Below are positions 21,253 to 36,200 of a stretch of DNA of 64,000 bases, in pieces. Position numbers and translations under genes: made by a program. Below the pieces are notes generated by a model. It worked only from the letters and a program-made list of their open reading frames with translations, made no database searches and was not told the origin of the DNA. The DNA is taken from contig NC_087062.1 in the NCBI RefSeq assembly GCF_963678635.1, positions 33,455,651 to 33,519,650 of the forward strand. The letters run 5' to 3'. Within the stretch, counting starts at the first letter, position 1. Each line of letters opens with the position of its first letter. This stretch comes from Symsagittifera roscoffensis (lineage: Eukaryota; Xenacoelomorpha; Acoela; Convolutidae).

Positions 21253-24200
21253 CTGAAAAACAAACTGAACGTTTAAACTTTTTTTTCACTGTTTCATAAT
21301 GATAATCGGGACAAACTGATAAATAGATGTTCGAATGCTAATATCCAAGGTAATTCAACTAACAGCTCGTGAGTGAAAACATCTCCGTGGTGTGAAGATT
21401 TCCGTGAATTCTGTTTGGTATAATCCCCAACTTTTACATATGCAGTTCCCCCTAAGACAAAAATCATTTTTCATATACCAGCGGATCAGGCCCTAGTTTA
21501 CAGTTGGGAAGCGTGTTCTTTATATGTAAATAATATTAAACTCTTGCCCAAATCTCAAGAATTAGTTGTCTCTTCAACTTATCTCTTCAAAAAAGATCTA
21601 AGGAAGGCATATTATAAATACAACAGGTAGCATCGAAGTGCAGAAAAAATCAGTTTTCCTTCTAACATTTCCGATCAGCACGGGTATACTCGCCAGGTTC
21701 CAATCAAAGTGATAAATGGCTTATCTTATTTTAATCCACAAAAACTAGTGTGCAAAATTAGGCGCAGAATTAGATTTTTGCTATCTACAATGCCTGCTTG
21801 TAAGGATAAATTAGCACAACGTAGAATTCAAACGTAAGCAAATTTTTAATACAGAGCGAGAGTTAATCATCAGAGCTATCCTCCATGAAAGTACCAACTT
21901 TTGATAGCAAAAAGTTACCAGTTACTTACGGGTCTGAAAATACCAGTTGTTATAATCTGCACTGTTTTCGAATCGTAGTGAACCCTTTTTCGAATGAGCG
22001 AATAAAAAAATTGCCCATGCGACGTGAAAAATTCTCTGCCAGAAAACTGAACTGAGCAAAATTTGTCTTCAGAGCTTTTTTCAATTACGGGTAGGGGCGG
22101 ATCTAGGATTTTCTCGAACCAGGGTGCAGATTTTCAAAAATCGTTTAAAAAATTTTGTCGACCTTTTTGTAGGTCGACCAAATTGATTTTTCCAGCTCTC
22201 TCAAAGCACTGTTTTGTCTCTATTTTGGCCAAATTTTCATGGCAAAAATTTGAACAAATACAGGCCAAAAAAGGCGTTTTTAGGCACTTTTTGGGAAAAT
22301 TTTGACTAAAAAATTGCAAAAAAATTCCCCCCTCAAAATTAGTATATATTGGCGCCGAAGGCGCTACTAGAAAATTGTTAGGGTCTATCACCAAAAATGG
22401 ATATTGGAAAATAGTACAAAGGGGGACCCTTTGAGTCGGCAGAGGGTTGAATCCCTGAGGGGAGGGGGCGTCCGCCTCCAACCCCTCTAAATCCGCCCCT
22501 GACTACGGGTCTGAAAATACCAGTTGTTGTAATGTGCACTGTTATCGAATCGCAATGAACTCTTTTACGAATGAGCGAAGATAAAAACATTGCCCATGCC
22601 ATGTGAGAAATTTGCTGCCAGAAAACTGAACTAAGCAAGTTTTTGCTTCACAATTTTTTGTCTAAACTCAAACCAACTTGCGGAACTTGCTTATTTCGAG
22701 TTTTTGTAGTTTTGTCCGTACAACTTAAGTCAGCACTGCATGTACTGTTGGACAAAATTTGGGCTTTTTTTCTTTCCAAAAAACCTGTTTTGAATTTCAC
22801 ACTTGGACAACCTATACTTCGAGTTTCAGCAAAAAATTTCGCTAATAAATAGATAAAATCATCAGATAAACCTTGTTGCAAGTTATTAAAATTTAGTTTC
22901 AAAGACTTATCAATTTAATGAGTGTCTGAAAACGCCGCATTTCCTCATCTGCACAAAGTTTTGCATGGAAGATAACTCTTTCTCGAATAAACTAGTAAAG
23001 AACTTGATCATGCAACTTGAAACCTTCTTAACGAGAAAACTGAGTTCGTCATTGCGAAATTTTAGTTAAACTAGCCTAGTGGAACCTGATCTAAACTACA
23101 TTTTATGATTGGATAATTTAGATATTTTACCAATGTAAAGTATTTAATATTAACCAATCATGATCCATCTAACTAACAACCCACTTATTTGTAAGTGCTG
23201 AAGTTACTTGTAATTTCAGCACCAGAGAGATTTGAATTTAACTTAGAAATTAGTTGGACTCTCCCGAGCACTTCAGCAGCCGCAATAAACCAGTATACCC
23301 TAGATCTATTGAGCCTAGCAGAGACTAGTTAAACAACCTGAGACTAGATAGTATAAGAGTAAGATTAGGATCGGTATTAGACTAAGAAGTTGCACGAATC
23401 TATCCGGCCGAAAATAAGATAGCGTGACGAGCAGACGGTGTACCCTATCCGAAATTACTCTATGAGTTAACCAACTCGGTCCTAACTCATCTGGTGCGAC
23501 CATAAGTCTCGAACAAGACCTTAATAGCTTAGAATTAACCAAAATAGATTAGAAATTAGACAAAAACATTTACAAAATGTTATACGACAATAATTTAATC
23601 GAAATGTCTCTACGACTCAATAGATCAGAGCCAATATTCCGAACCATAACAGAACTACCCGGAATTGGAAGAAGACCTCGAACCAGAGACGACATACGAC
23701 AAAGTAGAAACTTGCCATATAGTTATATGATAGTTAGGCAAAAACCAGAACAAACTTTTATATTTAGAATACTACTGGCAATGAATTTAGATTTTCATTT
23801 GCAAACATAAAACCTTGAAGTTAATCTTCAAAATCATTTCAGGCGCTAAACAAAATTATTAATATACAATAACGATTGATAAAAAGATCTAAGATCGTTT
23901 TCCTAAAACTCTGCAGTAATATACAAAATATGTTTGAAAAATATTTATTGAAAAATAAAAATAAAAATTAGTAGCATGACAATAAATGGTTAGTAATCAT
24001 AAATCATCCTGTTGTTCCAGCTCCATCATCTAAAACATAACAGCAATCATAAACCCACTAATATCATCAAAACACTAAATCTTTCCTTTACACACATTTA
24101 AAATTTTATTAAAACTTAAATTCACTTAATTTTAAAACCAGATCATCAAGGCTTATCCTTGGATCTTAAATCATTTTCTACTTAATTAAATTTCAAATTT

Positions 24201-27200
24201 GATCATCAAGGCTTATCCTTGGATCAAACAGAACAACTTTGTTCTCCCCCACCCACTTAATTAGTGTCTAACGACCTCAAACGTCGATTCACTACCCAAC
24301 CCTTTCTAAAGACCTAAGACTAATAGAAATTTTTAAACAAAACTAATCATTCAAATTAGGATAAACAGTGAAGAACTTCGGTTATTCATCCTTCACTTGA
24401 CCCCCCCTCTTACCAGACCCAGGATAAATCTTAGACTTAGTAAGTTTAAAATAGTATCTAACGAACTACTCGCGTTCTAATTATACCTGAACCTTGTGGA
24501 TCGATTTACTATTCTCCAACCCTTGAACACAATCACTACCCCTAAGTAAGATTAAGTAAGTTAACACCTTAACTTATACTAGCCACGAGAAAGTAAAGAA
24601 TCATTCTTCGGAATCGATATACTTTTCTCTCCAACCCTGAACAAACAGACCCAGGTTAAGCTAACCAAAAAATCGTAAGAACTAACAGTTTAGGAAAATA
24701 GAAATCATTTAACAACCTTTTGCATCCGTCATTCTAAACCTTATGTCATTTAAAAACCTAGGAAATAAACAAACAATCGTTTTACACAATTGTGAAATAG
24801 ATAACAAAAAATACGACCTTGTAATCACACCTCATACACAAACAGTTGGATACATTCGAACAAAACGACAAACACTAAAAAGAAAAATAATAACGAAACA
24901 AAGACAAATAACACGAAAAAGATTTTCAAAAAATCGAAACGCATTTTCAGAATCAGAAACCAACAGTTTAGACGAACTTTACAAACTAAAAGAATCAATA
25001 GATAAAAATTGCCCAATACACGATCAATTATATTTCTCTGACTCAGAAACAACTTCAAATTCATCACAAAGAGGAAAAAGAAGAATAAAAAAGCAGTACA
25101 AACACAAACCAGTACATTTATACAATTGGAATCAACCAATTCGACACATTAATAATTACATATTAACAGTCATCGAACGAAAAAATGAGCTCAACGCACA
25201 CTCCAGGTGAAGAAACTCCAGATGATGATGAAATCTTTCCTTTTATAGTAGACGCAGATACTGATAGAGGACAACACATATTTTGTCAAAATTTACTCGT
25301 AAATTTATTTGAACCCGGAATCAGTCCATGTAAAACAGAGTTCCCAGATGTAAAAATCAAAAGACAAATCATAGACCACTACTTAAAAGATATATGCAAC
25401 ATAACACAACAGTATGGAATCTACTCCATAGAATTCACCTCACCAAACCATAATAATAGAAAATATACAATTCAAACAGACGATCTTGATTTAGAATTTT
25501 CAAAAGTTTTTTCAGAATATATAAAAAGCATCCAATATCATAACTCACAAAGAGCAAACTCCATATTCACCAATGAAGTTTTCGCAATAATATATAGTTA
25601 TATTTCAATATTAGAAAACGAAATCCCAATAACAAATGTCTCACCGACAGAAACATCTAAACATTTAAGAGTACGACATGAAATCACACTACTCTCTAGT
25701 TATTTAAACATCATTAAAGAAAATTTCACGAAAGACGACGTTTCACAACATACAAAACACGATCTACAAAAAATTTTGGCATGGTTCATAATAGATTATT
25801 TCACACACAATATTGATTTAATTGCACAAGCAAGAAAAAATTTTAGACCCCAAAACTCGAACGATGAAACCGCTATCACAGAACAATCAGATTATGTTTG
25901 GGACCCCGAATGGTCTCATCCCGCATTTATAAGCTTCCCACAATCAATCTCAAGTCAAGCAATAAGTACAATATCTTACATAAGAGATTATGTAAAAGTA
26001 ATACCATTAACCATTGATGCAACACCATTAAACTATAATACATTTTTACCCGATACACAAAATAATAGTTTAAACTCTACAGTTATGCACAATGAAAACC
26101 TCAATGGAACTAGGAATCTTACTCAACAAGATATCCAGACACCATCACACTTCATAAATGAAGAAATTGTACACACAACAACTACACAACAAAGTATTTC
26201 ACCAATACGCCCAAATTTAACAACACCAAGAAATACAAATCCTTCACAAACACAGGTAACCTTACAATCAACCGTTAAACCTTCGGTTGCCCCTAAATAT
26301 TCACATATGGATTACCAAACATACAGACCCATGACAATACCATCAAAAACACGCAAAACATTCACTAGAAACAACTTTACAGACCATAATTATAATTATA
26401 CACATCCATCAAAAACATATAACCAACCACAAAGAAATTTTAACCAATATACAAGATCTCGAAATTGGGATAACCCAATGACCCAACCTAATTCAATGAA
26501 TTTCCAAACAAATCCTCCACAGGATCACAGTGAAAATTACCCATTTTTTCAACAAAATAAAAATAAAAAACAGACATCTTATCAAATGGATTATTTATCC
26601 TCAGATGATGATTTCTTACAACCAGATATATTTGCACCAAATACTCAAGAATATCGTAAACAAGGAATACAGAGAACACGTACAAATCATAGAAATTTTT
26701 CTCCACAACCAATAGATGCACAACATCAACAACCAATTCAACAACAAAATCTAATTAATACACAATCTTTTCAACCAATTCAACAACAAAATCCAATGAC
26801 TGCACACTCGTATCAAGCATCACAAATGCAAAATGAAATACCACTCCCATATTATCTCCAACAACATGAAATAACAAGAAACCAACTTTCGAATTTTTCT
26901 CAAATGCCAAATGCAGCAGAATCATTACAAATGACAATGAATCCATACCTTATGGGTGGATCATCAATAACATCAAACAAACCTTTAATGGTTTTCACAG
27001 GAACAGACCCTGAATATTCTGTAGAAGATTATTTAAATGCAGTAACAGCAAACCTGATTTTAAATATTGGACCTGAACCAATTAATACGCCACTACATCA
27101 AAACTGGATACATCGACGCACAGCGTTAATACAAACAACCTTAGATGGCGCAGCCCAAAAATGGTTTTCAGTACTACCTCTAGAAATAAAATCAAACTGG

Positions 27201-30200
27201 AAAAGGTTTACACAGGAATTCTCAAAAATGTTTGACTCCGAAAGAAACAAACAACAACAAAGAGTTTTATGTAATGAAATTCGCAGATTACCAAACGAAA
27301 CCATCAAGCAAATAGCAGTACGAATCGAAACACTAGTTCGAAAAGCATATTCATTAAATACACATGACTATAAAAACACAAAGATGACAGAAATCTTAAT
27401 GATGACCTTAACACCACAATTAAGGAAAATAGCAATAAAAAAGAGAGCTTCCCATCCTTCTTCAATTCGAGAACCCGATTTAGATTTTCGAAAACTAGTA
27501 GACAAATTAGAACAAGCAGAAATCACGATGAAACTAGAAGAAACGGAAAATCTGAAATTACAATACGTTAACAAAATTGAAACGACTCCCACTAATATTA
27601 ATAATATACAGGAATCAGAGACAGACCTCGTTGAAAAAATCACTGAAATACTCAATATTTATGAAAAGAACCCAAACTTCAAAGGCAAACCATCTTTCAA
27701 AAAATGGTGTAATTATTGCCGACGATACGGACATAGTATTTCCGAATGTAGACAAAAACAGCAAGACAATCAAAATAAACCTCAGAAATATAAAGAACCA
27801 AATAAATCATTCTATCAATACATGAAAAAAGATCAAAATCTACCGAACAAAACAGTCCACAGCAACAACAGTTCAGGAAAACCACTCCCGAACAATACAA
27901 ATTATACAAGAAATCAATCACCATATAACTCAAGTTATAGAGGAAGATCACCAGAACGAAGAAACACGAACAATTCATCACAAAATCACTACAATAGACC
28001 AAATAGTCGAAATAACTACTCCAGATCAAATTCAAATACACAACGATTTGTTTCTAGATCTAATTCCCAATCAAGAAATAACTACTATCCAAACAACCAA
28101 TCACGAAATTCATCATACAATAGGAATAGAAACTACTCCTATAATCGAAATAGAAGTTATTCAAACAACCGAAACCAGAATTACCCGAACAGTCAATCAA
28201 GGAATAACTCATATAATAGATCGAACTATAACAGACCAAACAATAATTACCAAAACAGATCGCGAAATAATTCACAAAATCGACACTCAAGTTATAATAA
28301 TCGTTATAGAAATTATTCCCAATCACCACACCGGAATAATAATAACTATAATAATTCTAATAATCGCCACAGAAGTAGTACACCTAAACATCAAAGACAA
28401 ATCAATCAAGTACAGTCTAACCCAGAAACAACATCAGACCCTCCAGGTATTGATGACACAGTAACTGATACGTTACAACTCAATCAAATAAACTGTACAT
28501 CATCAGATTCAGAAAGTGATACAGAAAACACTCTTTCTATCAATATGATAAAAGTCGAAAATGACTATGAATCTGTCATATATGAACAACCCTTTTCATC
28601 ACACATATATGAAAATCAATCAGAATTTCTTCAAAATTATTACACTACACCCATAAATTCCACACCAACGACGCAAGAAACAAATGAGATTAACACTACA
28701 GATCAAACCAATAAAAATACCAAAACAAAATGCTTGAATACAAACCATATTTATCAAAATATACAAAAAGAACAACCCAAAGAAAAAATTTGGACAATAC
28801 CATTTCTCTTACAAAGCCCAAGAAATAAAGAATTTCAACCACCAGACCTTGAAATAGATTTTTTAATTGATTCAGGAGCAGAATCAAACATAATAAACAT
28901 CCCCACATGGAATGAAATAAAAACTTTACACCCAAAGCTAACACCTCTTGAAACCTCCAGTAAGTTAGCAACAGCACAAGGATCAACATTGATAAACTAC
29001 GGAAAAATCCAATTATTTCTCCTCCCCACCAGAACAATGGAACAAAGCAAAATTTTAAATAAGCCATTTAAACAAATATTCCATATCACTGACATTAAAT
29101 ATAATATCATTGGAATACCATTTATTTCGAAGTATATACCAACAATTAACATACTAAATAGTAAAATATTAATCAAAGATAAATATACAAAAACAAAAGA
29201 AACATCCTTAACATTTTTTCAAAGATTAAATAAACAACCACCATTCTTTTCAAAATTCTACCCGATATTTAACCAACAAAGAAAACACCTAAAACCACTA
29301 TCAGGAAATATCTATAATTTTTCAATCAAACAAGTTCACCAATATGATAAAGAACAAAACAAACAAAAATTTTATATGTCAGAATTTGAATTCAAACCTA
29401 TTCACAAATTTTTCAAAATCACAATCTCATCCATAAAATATTTGAAAAATTCGAATTCCGATATCATTTCCTTACATGTCTATAACAACACACCTTACCA
29501 AGTAACATTACCTTTAGGACTTTTAGGATATTGTGAAACCAACGCTACAATATCACCAATACACGAAAAAGCCTATCGCGTAAATAATATACTCCAATTA
29601 CTAGATATTTGCCAATCTACAATTCTTAATGAAGAATTATCTATAAATAATATAATAAGTAACGAAAACAGAAATACGGATTATTTCACAAAAACTCCAT
29701 ATTTCAAACCTACATCCAACATAAGTAACTACACAGAGGACCAACAAAAATTTTTAACAATGTTTAATTTCCAACATTCACAAATAACACAAGACGAATT
29801 CGAAAAATTAGCCAAACAGCTAATTAAATATTCATCAGTCTATGCAACATCAAAATTCGATGTTGGGAAAATCAGTTCATCACTACATCTCCCGTTAAAA
29901 CCAGACGCAGTTTTCAAAAAACAGAGAGCAAGTAAAGTACCAATTCACTTACATGATAAAGTGAACAGATTACTCGACATTTTAGAACAATACAACATTA
30001 TATCACCAGTAAACAAAGAAGAACAACCAAAAGGCAACACATTTATCAACCCTGTTATCATACTAGCTAAAGGAGAATCATTGAAAATCGTTCTCGATGC
30101 TAGATACCTCAATTCACTTATAGATGAATCAAAATGTAATTGGCCTATTGAACCAATACAAGTTATTTTAACAAAAATAAACGGCAAATACTTTACAACC

Positions 30201-33200
30201 GCCGATATGAATAGTGCATACAATCAAATGCCACTAGATGAACAATCACGACGTTTAACACAATTTGTTATCGGAAACCAACAATATGAATTCAACCGCT
30301 TATTCTATGGAATATCCATAGGACCAGCAGCATTTTCAGCTTTTATGAGCAAAATTTTTAGACCACTGATACTCAAGAAAAACGCAATCACCTATTTAGA
30401 CGATGTTTTTATGCAATCACAAACAAAAGACGAGATGTTCAATGTTTTAGAAAAATATCACCAAATACTTCAGAACGAAAATCTGAAGGCCGCCCCCGAT
30501 AAATCACACTTCTTTTTGACAAGAGTTAAATTCTTAGGACATAATATAGAAAGAAAAACAATCACTCCATTGAAATCACGCATTGACGCTATTCAAAAAC
30601 TTCAACCACCAACAAATAAAAAGAAAATCCAAGAATTCCTTGGAATGTTAAACTTTTTAAGTAAATATGTTTATAAAATGCAATTATATCTACGACCATT
30701 TTATAACATCCTTAGACAACAAAATAACTTTGAATGGAACATAGAACATCAAACACGATTTGAAGAAATAAAGAAACTTTTAACTGAACAAATTTCAAAC
30801 ACAATTCCAGATTCAAATCAACCATTTTATGCAATGTGCGATGCTTCGAACTTTGGCATCGGTGCAGCACTATTACAATCACATAATGGTACAAATAAAA
30901 TGAACCTCATATCAGCAAATTCTCGATTATTCACTCAAGCAGAGCTACGACTCTCAACTCTAATGAGAGAATGTACAGCCATAATATATACACTGACAGA
31001 ATATGAATTTCTAATACTTGGATCAAAACATCCCACAGTTCTATTCACAGACCATAAACCAATCATCTTTCTCTTTACACAAAAATCTAACCCAAACCAC
31101 CGAGTTTACAGATTTCAACTAATTCTAATGAAATTTCCAAACTTACATATAGTTTGGACTGCAGGAAAAAATCTTGCATTACCAGACACCTTAAGTCGAA
31201 ATACACCACCTGAATTACTTACACGAAAAACAACAGTTGAAATACCCAAAAACATAAAATTCTACCTTGCAGAAAACGAAACATCACCCCGATTGGAATG
31301 CAAATATGCAGTAAAAACTGATATTGAACAATCACAAATAAATAATTTACAACATTTCCCACTTTATTTAGATTGTCAAAATAATCATTATGAAGTTGAT
31401 TTACTTGGAACATCAACTTTCAAACCAATCCCATATTCTCAATGGATAAAAAATAACACCCAAAAAAAACGAACAAAACAACACCTGCCTAAGAAAGACC
31501 ATTTCCCACTAATTGAAAAAGAAGATTTAACTGATAAAATAAATTTATCAGGACCACAAACAAATGATTCAAAATACACAATAAATCAAGTTTTTGACCT
31601 TCACGACCCACTTGATACAATACCCTTATCTAAATTAGAAATCGAAAACATTTTTCTCCCCCCAACAGAAATAATTACAATTTCAACACTGAAACAATAT
31701 CAAAACCTTGACCCAGTAATTCGACAACTGAAATCATGGCACAAATATAAAACTAAACCTATCAAAGCAGATTCAACCATTCTAGGAAACAAAACACTCC
31801 TCCGATACTTTCGCAAATTTAACAACACAACAATTAACGAAAATACAGACCTTTTAGAGTATAACCTGAATGAATCTACAGTCCCATGTCTCCCTTTAAG
31901 TATGATTCTTATAGCTTTTAATATTTCACATACACAAAATATTAAAGGACACTCTGGATCAGAAAAAACATATTCAAATTTTATACAAAACTTTTATTTC
32001 CCAAATGCACCAATTTGGATAAAAGTACTATGCAATGACTGTATAGTATGTCAACTAAATAAACCTTACCCAAATCAAAAACAAATAGCACAAAAACAAG
32101 ATTTTAAAGGACAAAGTTTGTACTTTAATCATCGTATCTCATTTGATACTAAAGGACCAATTTCACCCTCATCAGAAGGAAACTCCTACATTATGGTAAT
32201 TGTTGACGCATTTACACATTATGTAGCACTTAACCCAGTACCACATTGTAACGCTTATTACGCTTACACAACACTCTATGAACACTGGATAGCAAAATTC
32301 GGACTACCAGAAATTTTAGTTACAGACAACGGTACAGAATTCATAAATAATGAAATTATCACACTATGTCATTTATATAACATTAAACACAAACCACGTA
32401 CATCTCATGCACCTTGGACAAACGGCTTAGTCGAAGGTATGAACCGTTCATTACAAGAATACCTTAGATGTATCATCAACGGAAATGATACAAAATATAC
32501 CGAATGGTCAGCAGATGTAAAATTATTTCCCTTAGCGTATAATTCACAAATTACGACAACTTTAGGAATGTCACCATACGAAATGGTTTTTAACCAAAAG
32601 CCACGCAAACCAATAATGTTTACAGCAAATTCTCATAAAAACGCACAAGGTTATTGTCAACCAAATAAAGACTCAATTTGTTATAACCTACCTTTACATA
32701 CACACGATGAAGATCATTTTCATCACCCACAAATTCTTAAACTAGCCTCCGGTACACACACCGAATGGATTCTAAATAGAGATAAAAAACACAATGAAAT
32801 TTATCAAAAAATAACAAAAAAGTTATTACAAAGACAAAACATTAATGAACAAATCAATTCACGTTTTACACCAGCTTCCGATTTAAAAATTGGAACATTT
32901 GTTTTAATACCTAATTTTAATACTCAAAAAGGAATTTCTAAAAAATTACAACCCCTTCGAAAAGGACCATACCAAATAATTGCAAAACCCACTGATGTCA
33001 CATATAAAATTACCGACTCAAACAAAAAAGAAATCGTTCAACATCGAAACAACCTATTACCTTATTACCCAAAAGAATACGCACTCCGCGAATTAACTCA
33101 ATTATATTCTTTCACAGGATTAAAAATCATTCAAAATGAACCACATCTGAAAAACACAGAACAAAATGATAACCCCACCGAAAATCAAAACACAAAACCA

Positions 33201-36200
33201 ACCGCTACCAAAAACACTACAAAAAATCTAGACCATAAAGAATCACCAAAACAAAGAAAAAATAGAAAAATGACCGAACAAATAATACCCCAAGAACAAA
33301 TCGACAAATCAGAAAATAGAAAAACAACAAGACTCCGAAATCAACCACGTAAAAACTATAAAATATTCATCCCCCAATCTAAAATATTAAAGAAAGTAGA
33401 ATTTAAAAAGTAATTTTAAGACTTTATACTTCACAATCTTGAAACCTCCGTAACATTTTTCATTTACATTTTTCAAAATAACATGCTGACAAGTACGTAA
33501 TAATTCTAGTTCAAAATAGACCAATAGGATTCATCCAATCCGTCACTTTCTCTAACTCAAACTAAGACCAATTAGACGAATCATATAGAACTCCAGGCAC
33601 ATCTATAACTATAACTTTACGACCTCCAGGTCAAAAATAAGCAAACCACTCCAACTTGACAACTAAAATAAATATCACCATAATACCGTACCCCTCCCTT
33701 ATCTAATAACCCAAAGATCAACAATATTTCCCCAACTCAGACCACGAATACCCCCAAAGCAAATTTGTTAACTTAGCCTAAAGTAACAAAATGAACATTT
33801 TAATTAGCCTAAAGTATAAAAATCTCACCATACCCCGGATCATTTGACAAACAAAAATAAAGAAAAAGACGACCTCCCAGTCACCATGAAAATTGCCCCC
33901 AACAATTTTTTACAGAACTCAACCCACTTGTCAAAAAACTAATAAATAATCCGACCACACTAGAAAATCGCCTCAAACAGCAAAAAATATTCGACCAAGA
34001 GATCATTTCTTAAATGCTTTTCTCTCAATCAGTTACTCAAATACTCATAAATCTTAAACATTTTTTTACAATACTTGAAACCTTGATAATATTTCTTTTT
34101 GATATACTTGAATCTTTTCTAATAATCCTAATCATTTTTTGTAACATTTTTTTAATTTTCTACACTATACTCGAACTATTCCTCCAACTTTCCAAAACCC
34201 TTGATTACATCCACAGGTACGAGTCATATAACTTGTCTAAATGATACGAACAATTTTCAGTAGAACCGATATTTTTTTATTGTTTGTAATTTTCATAGCA
34301 TTCTTATCATCCCTCATTTTGACCATCTGTAAATGTATAAAGAAAGCAATCCTCACATTTGCCCTAGCAACAGTCCTTCTAATTCTTTTTTTAGAAGAAT
34401 ATTATAATAAACACAAAATTTCTCACTAAAGTAATAATTCAAAAAACCATCAAAAATTGCTACCCAACAGTCACAGAATCAGTCTTCACCGACATCATCC
34501 CAAGATAACCAAACACCACCTTCAACTACTCAAAATCCTCAAACATCTACACGAATTTCTTTTCAAGACAATCCATACACTTTTGAAGAACGACATGCTC
34601 GTTTATCAGAACCACTAGAACCAGTTCCACGACAAGCACCTTTAAGCGAACCAACATATAACCTATATCCAACACTACCACAAGAACTAAGTAGAATAAA
34701 AAATTCTAGTCAAAACCAAAATACAGTCGAAATAAATAGACAAATTATACATCCTCGACGAAACAGAAATTTTCAAACTCCCCGAGTTCATTTTGATATA
34801 CCTCAATCCCCATCACAAAACACTCCAGAAAACCCCATTGGTATATTACCAGAAACCCCTACGCTTCTTTCACAACGTAGCACCTCAAGCCTACCATCAG
34901 ATTACTTAGGTTCAACACCAACATCTGAGCAAATACGTGAAAATCCTTTCAACCCCACAAACCAAACATCACGATTTCCATATTGGACTACACATTCATT
35001 TACACAAGGTGAACCAAATTTAGTCAATGACCCCATAGATATTTCTACGGATACAACAACATCCTCATCACTACCAGAAACATTATCACTACCATCAACA
35101 CCATCAATAAGCCAGTTTTCACCACCACCCTTTAACTTAAATTTTCCAAATAATCTCGACGCCAGATATCGAGAACAATCAACAACAAATATTCCTTTAA
35201 GACTAGATTGGAATACATTTACAGCACCTCCACCATTATTTGGACAACATCAGGAAAGTAACCGCCTTCATAACTGGGCACTTAATAGATTACAATATCG
35301 CCAAGATATTCACAACGATATCCGTGATCACAATATTCAAATACTCCAACAAAACAGTTTACAATTAAAGTTTGAAATCACAGTTAAGTTAAATAATATT
35401 ACCCAACATCCCTACCCATTAAACCCACCTAACATAACAGCTCAATCACTACCACCACCGTTTATAACTACTGAAGTAATATACAAATACGACAGATATA
35501 CCAAAAACACAATTGGCTACATTACATTTTATAATCCATACTCAGGATTATCATACACATGTATATTCTAAAATTATTAATTTTTCTCCAACTCCTTTTT
35601 CTAGTAATCTCAAATCAAAACATAAACCCTTCCCCTCGTACAGGACCACAAGATTTACTAGTAACACATTACGATTGTGAAGAAAATGAACAAAAAACAC
35701 TACATAAATATGCAATAAATCAAGTATCACAATGTGAAACAGAACCACAAGCTATAGAAACCACAGATGTAATAGCAACACTCTATTCAAAAGCCCGAGC
35801 AACAACAGTTACAGGTTATAAATTCACAGCAACATTTTCCGAAAAGAAAGTAGATTGTTCACAAGTCTCGAACGGAAACAAAAACCGACTTGACCATGAA
35901 TCATTCTATCAAAGTAATATAGAACGTCTTTTACATCTCAATCCCGACGATTGTAAAAATGAATTACTTAGACTAAACATAACACAAAATAAAAACTCCG
36001 CTAGAAAGTTAGTTAATTTTCAAGTTTTTCCAGACTCTGTACATCAATCACAACTTGAAAGACACCAAGGACATATAAAACTAGACGAAAAATACCCGTA
36101 TAACGGCGCACACGGACGATTAACCTATGACCTACACGATAAACATTGGATACCACACATTGGTATAAATGACCCATCAAACTGCAAAGCAGACACAAAA

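Noticed and set aside
23577-23810. 77-codon leader ORF as a Rev-like regulator
   Set aside because: It has an Arg-rich patch but nothing else to support that role. Kept only as a low-confidence ORF.
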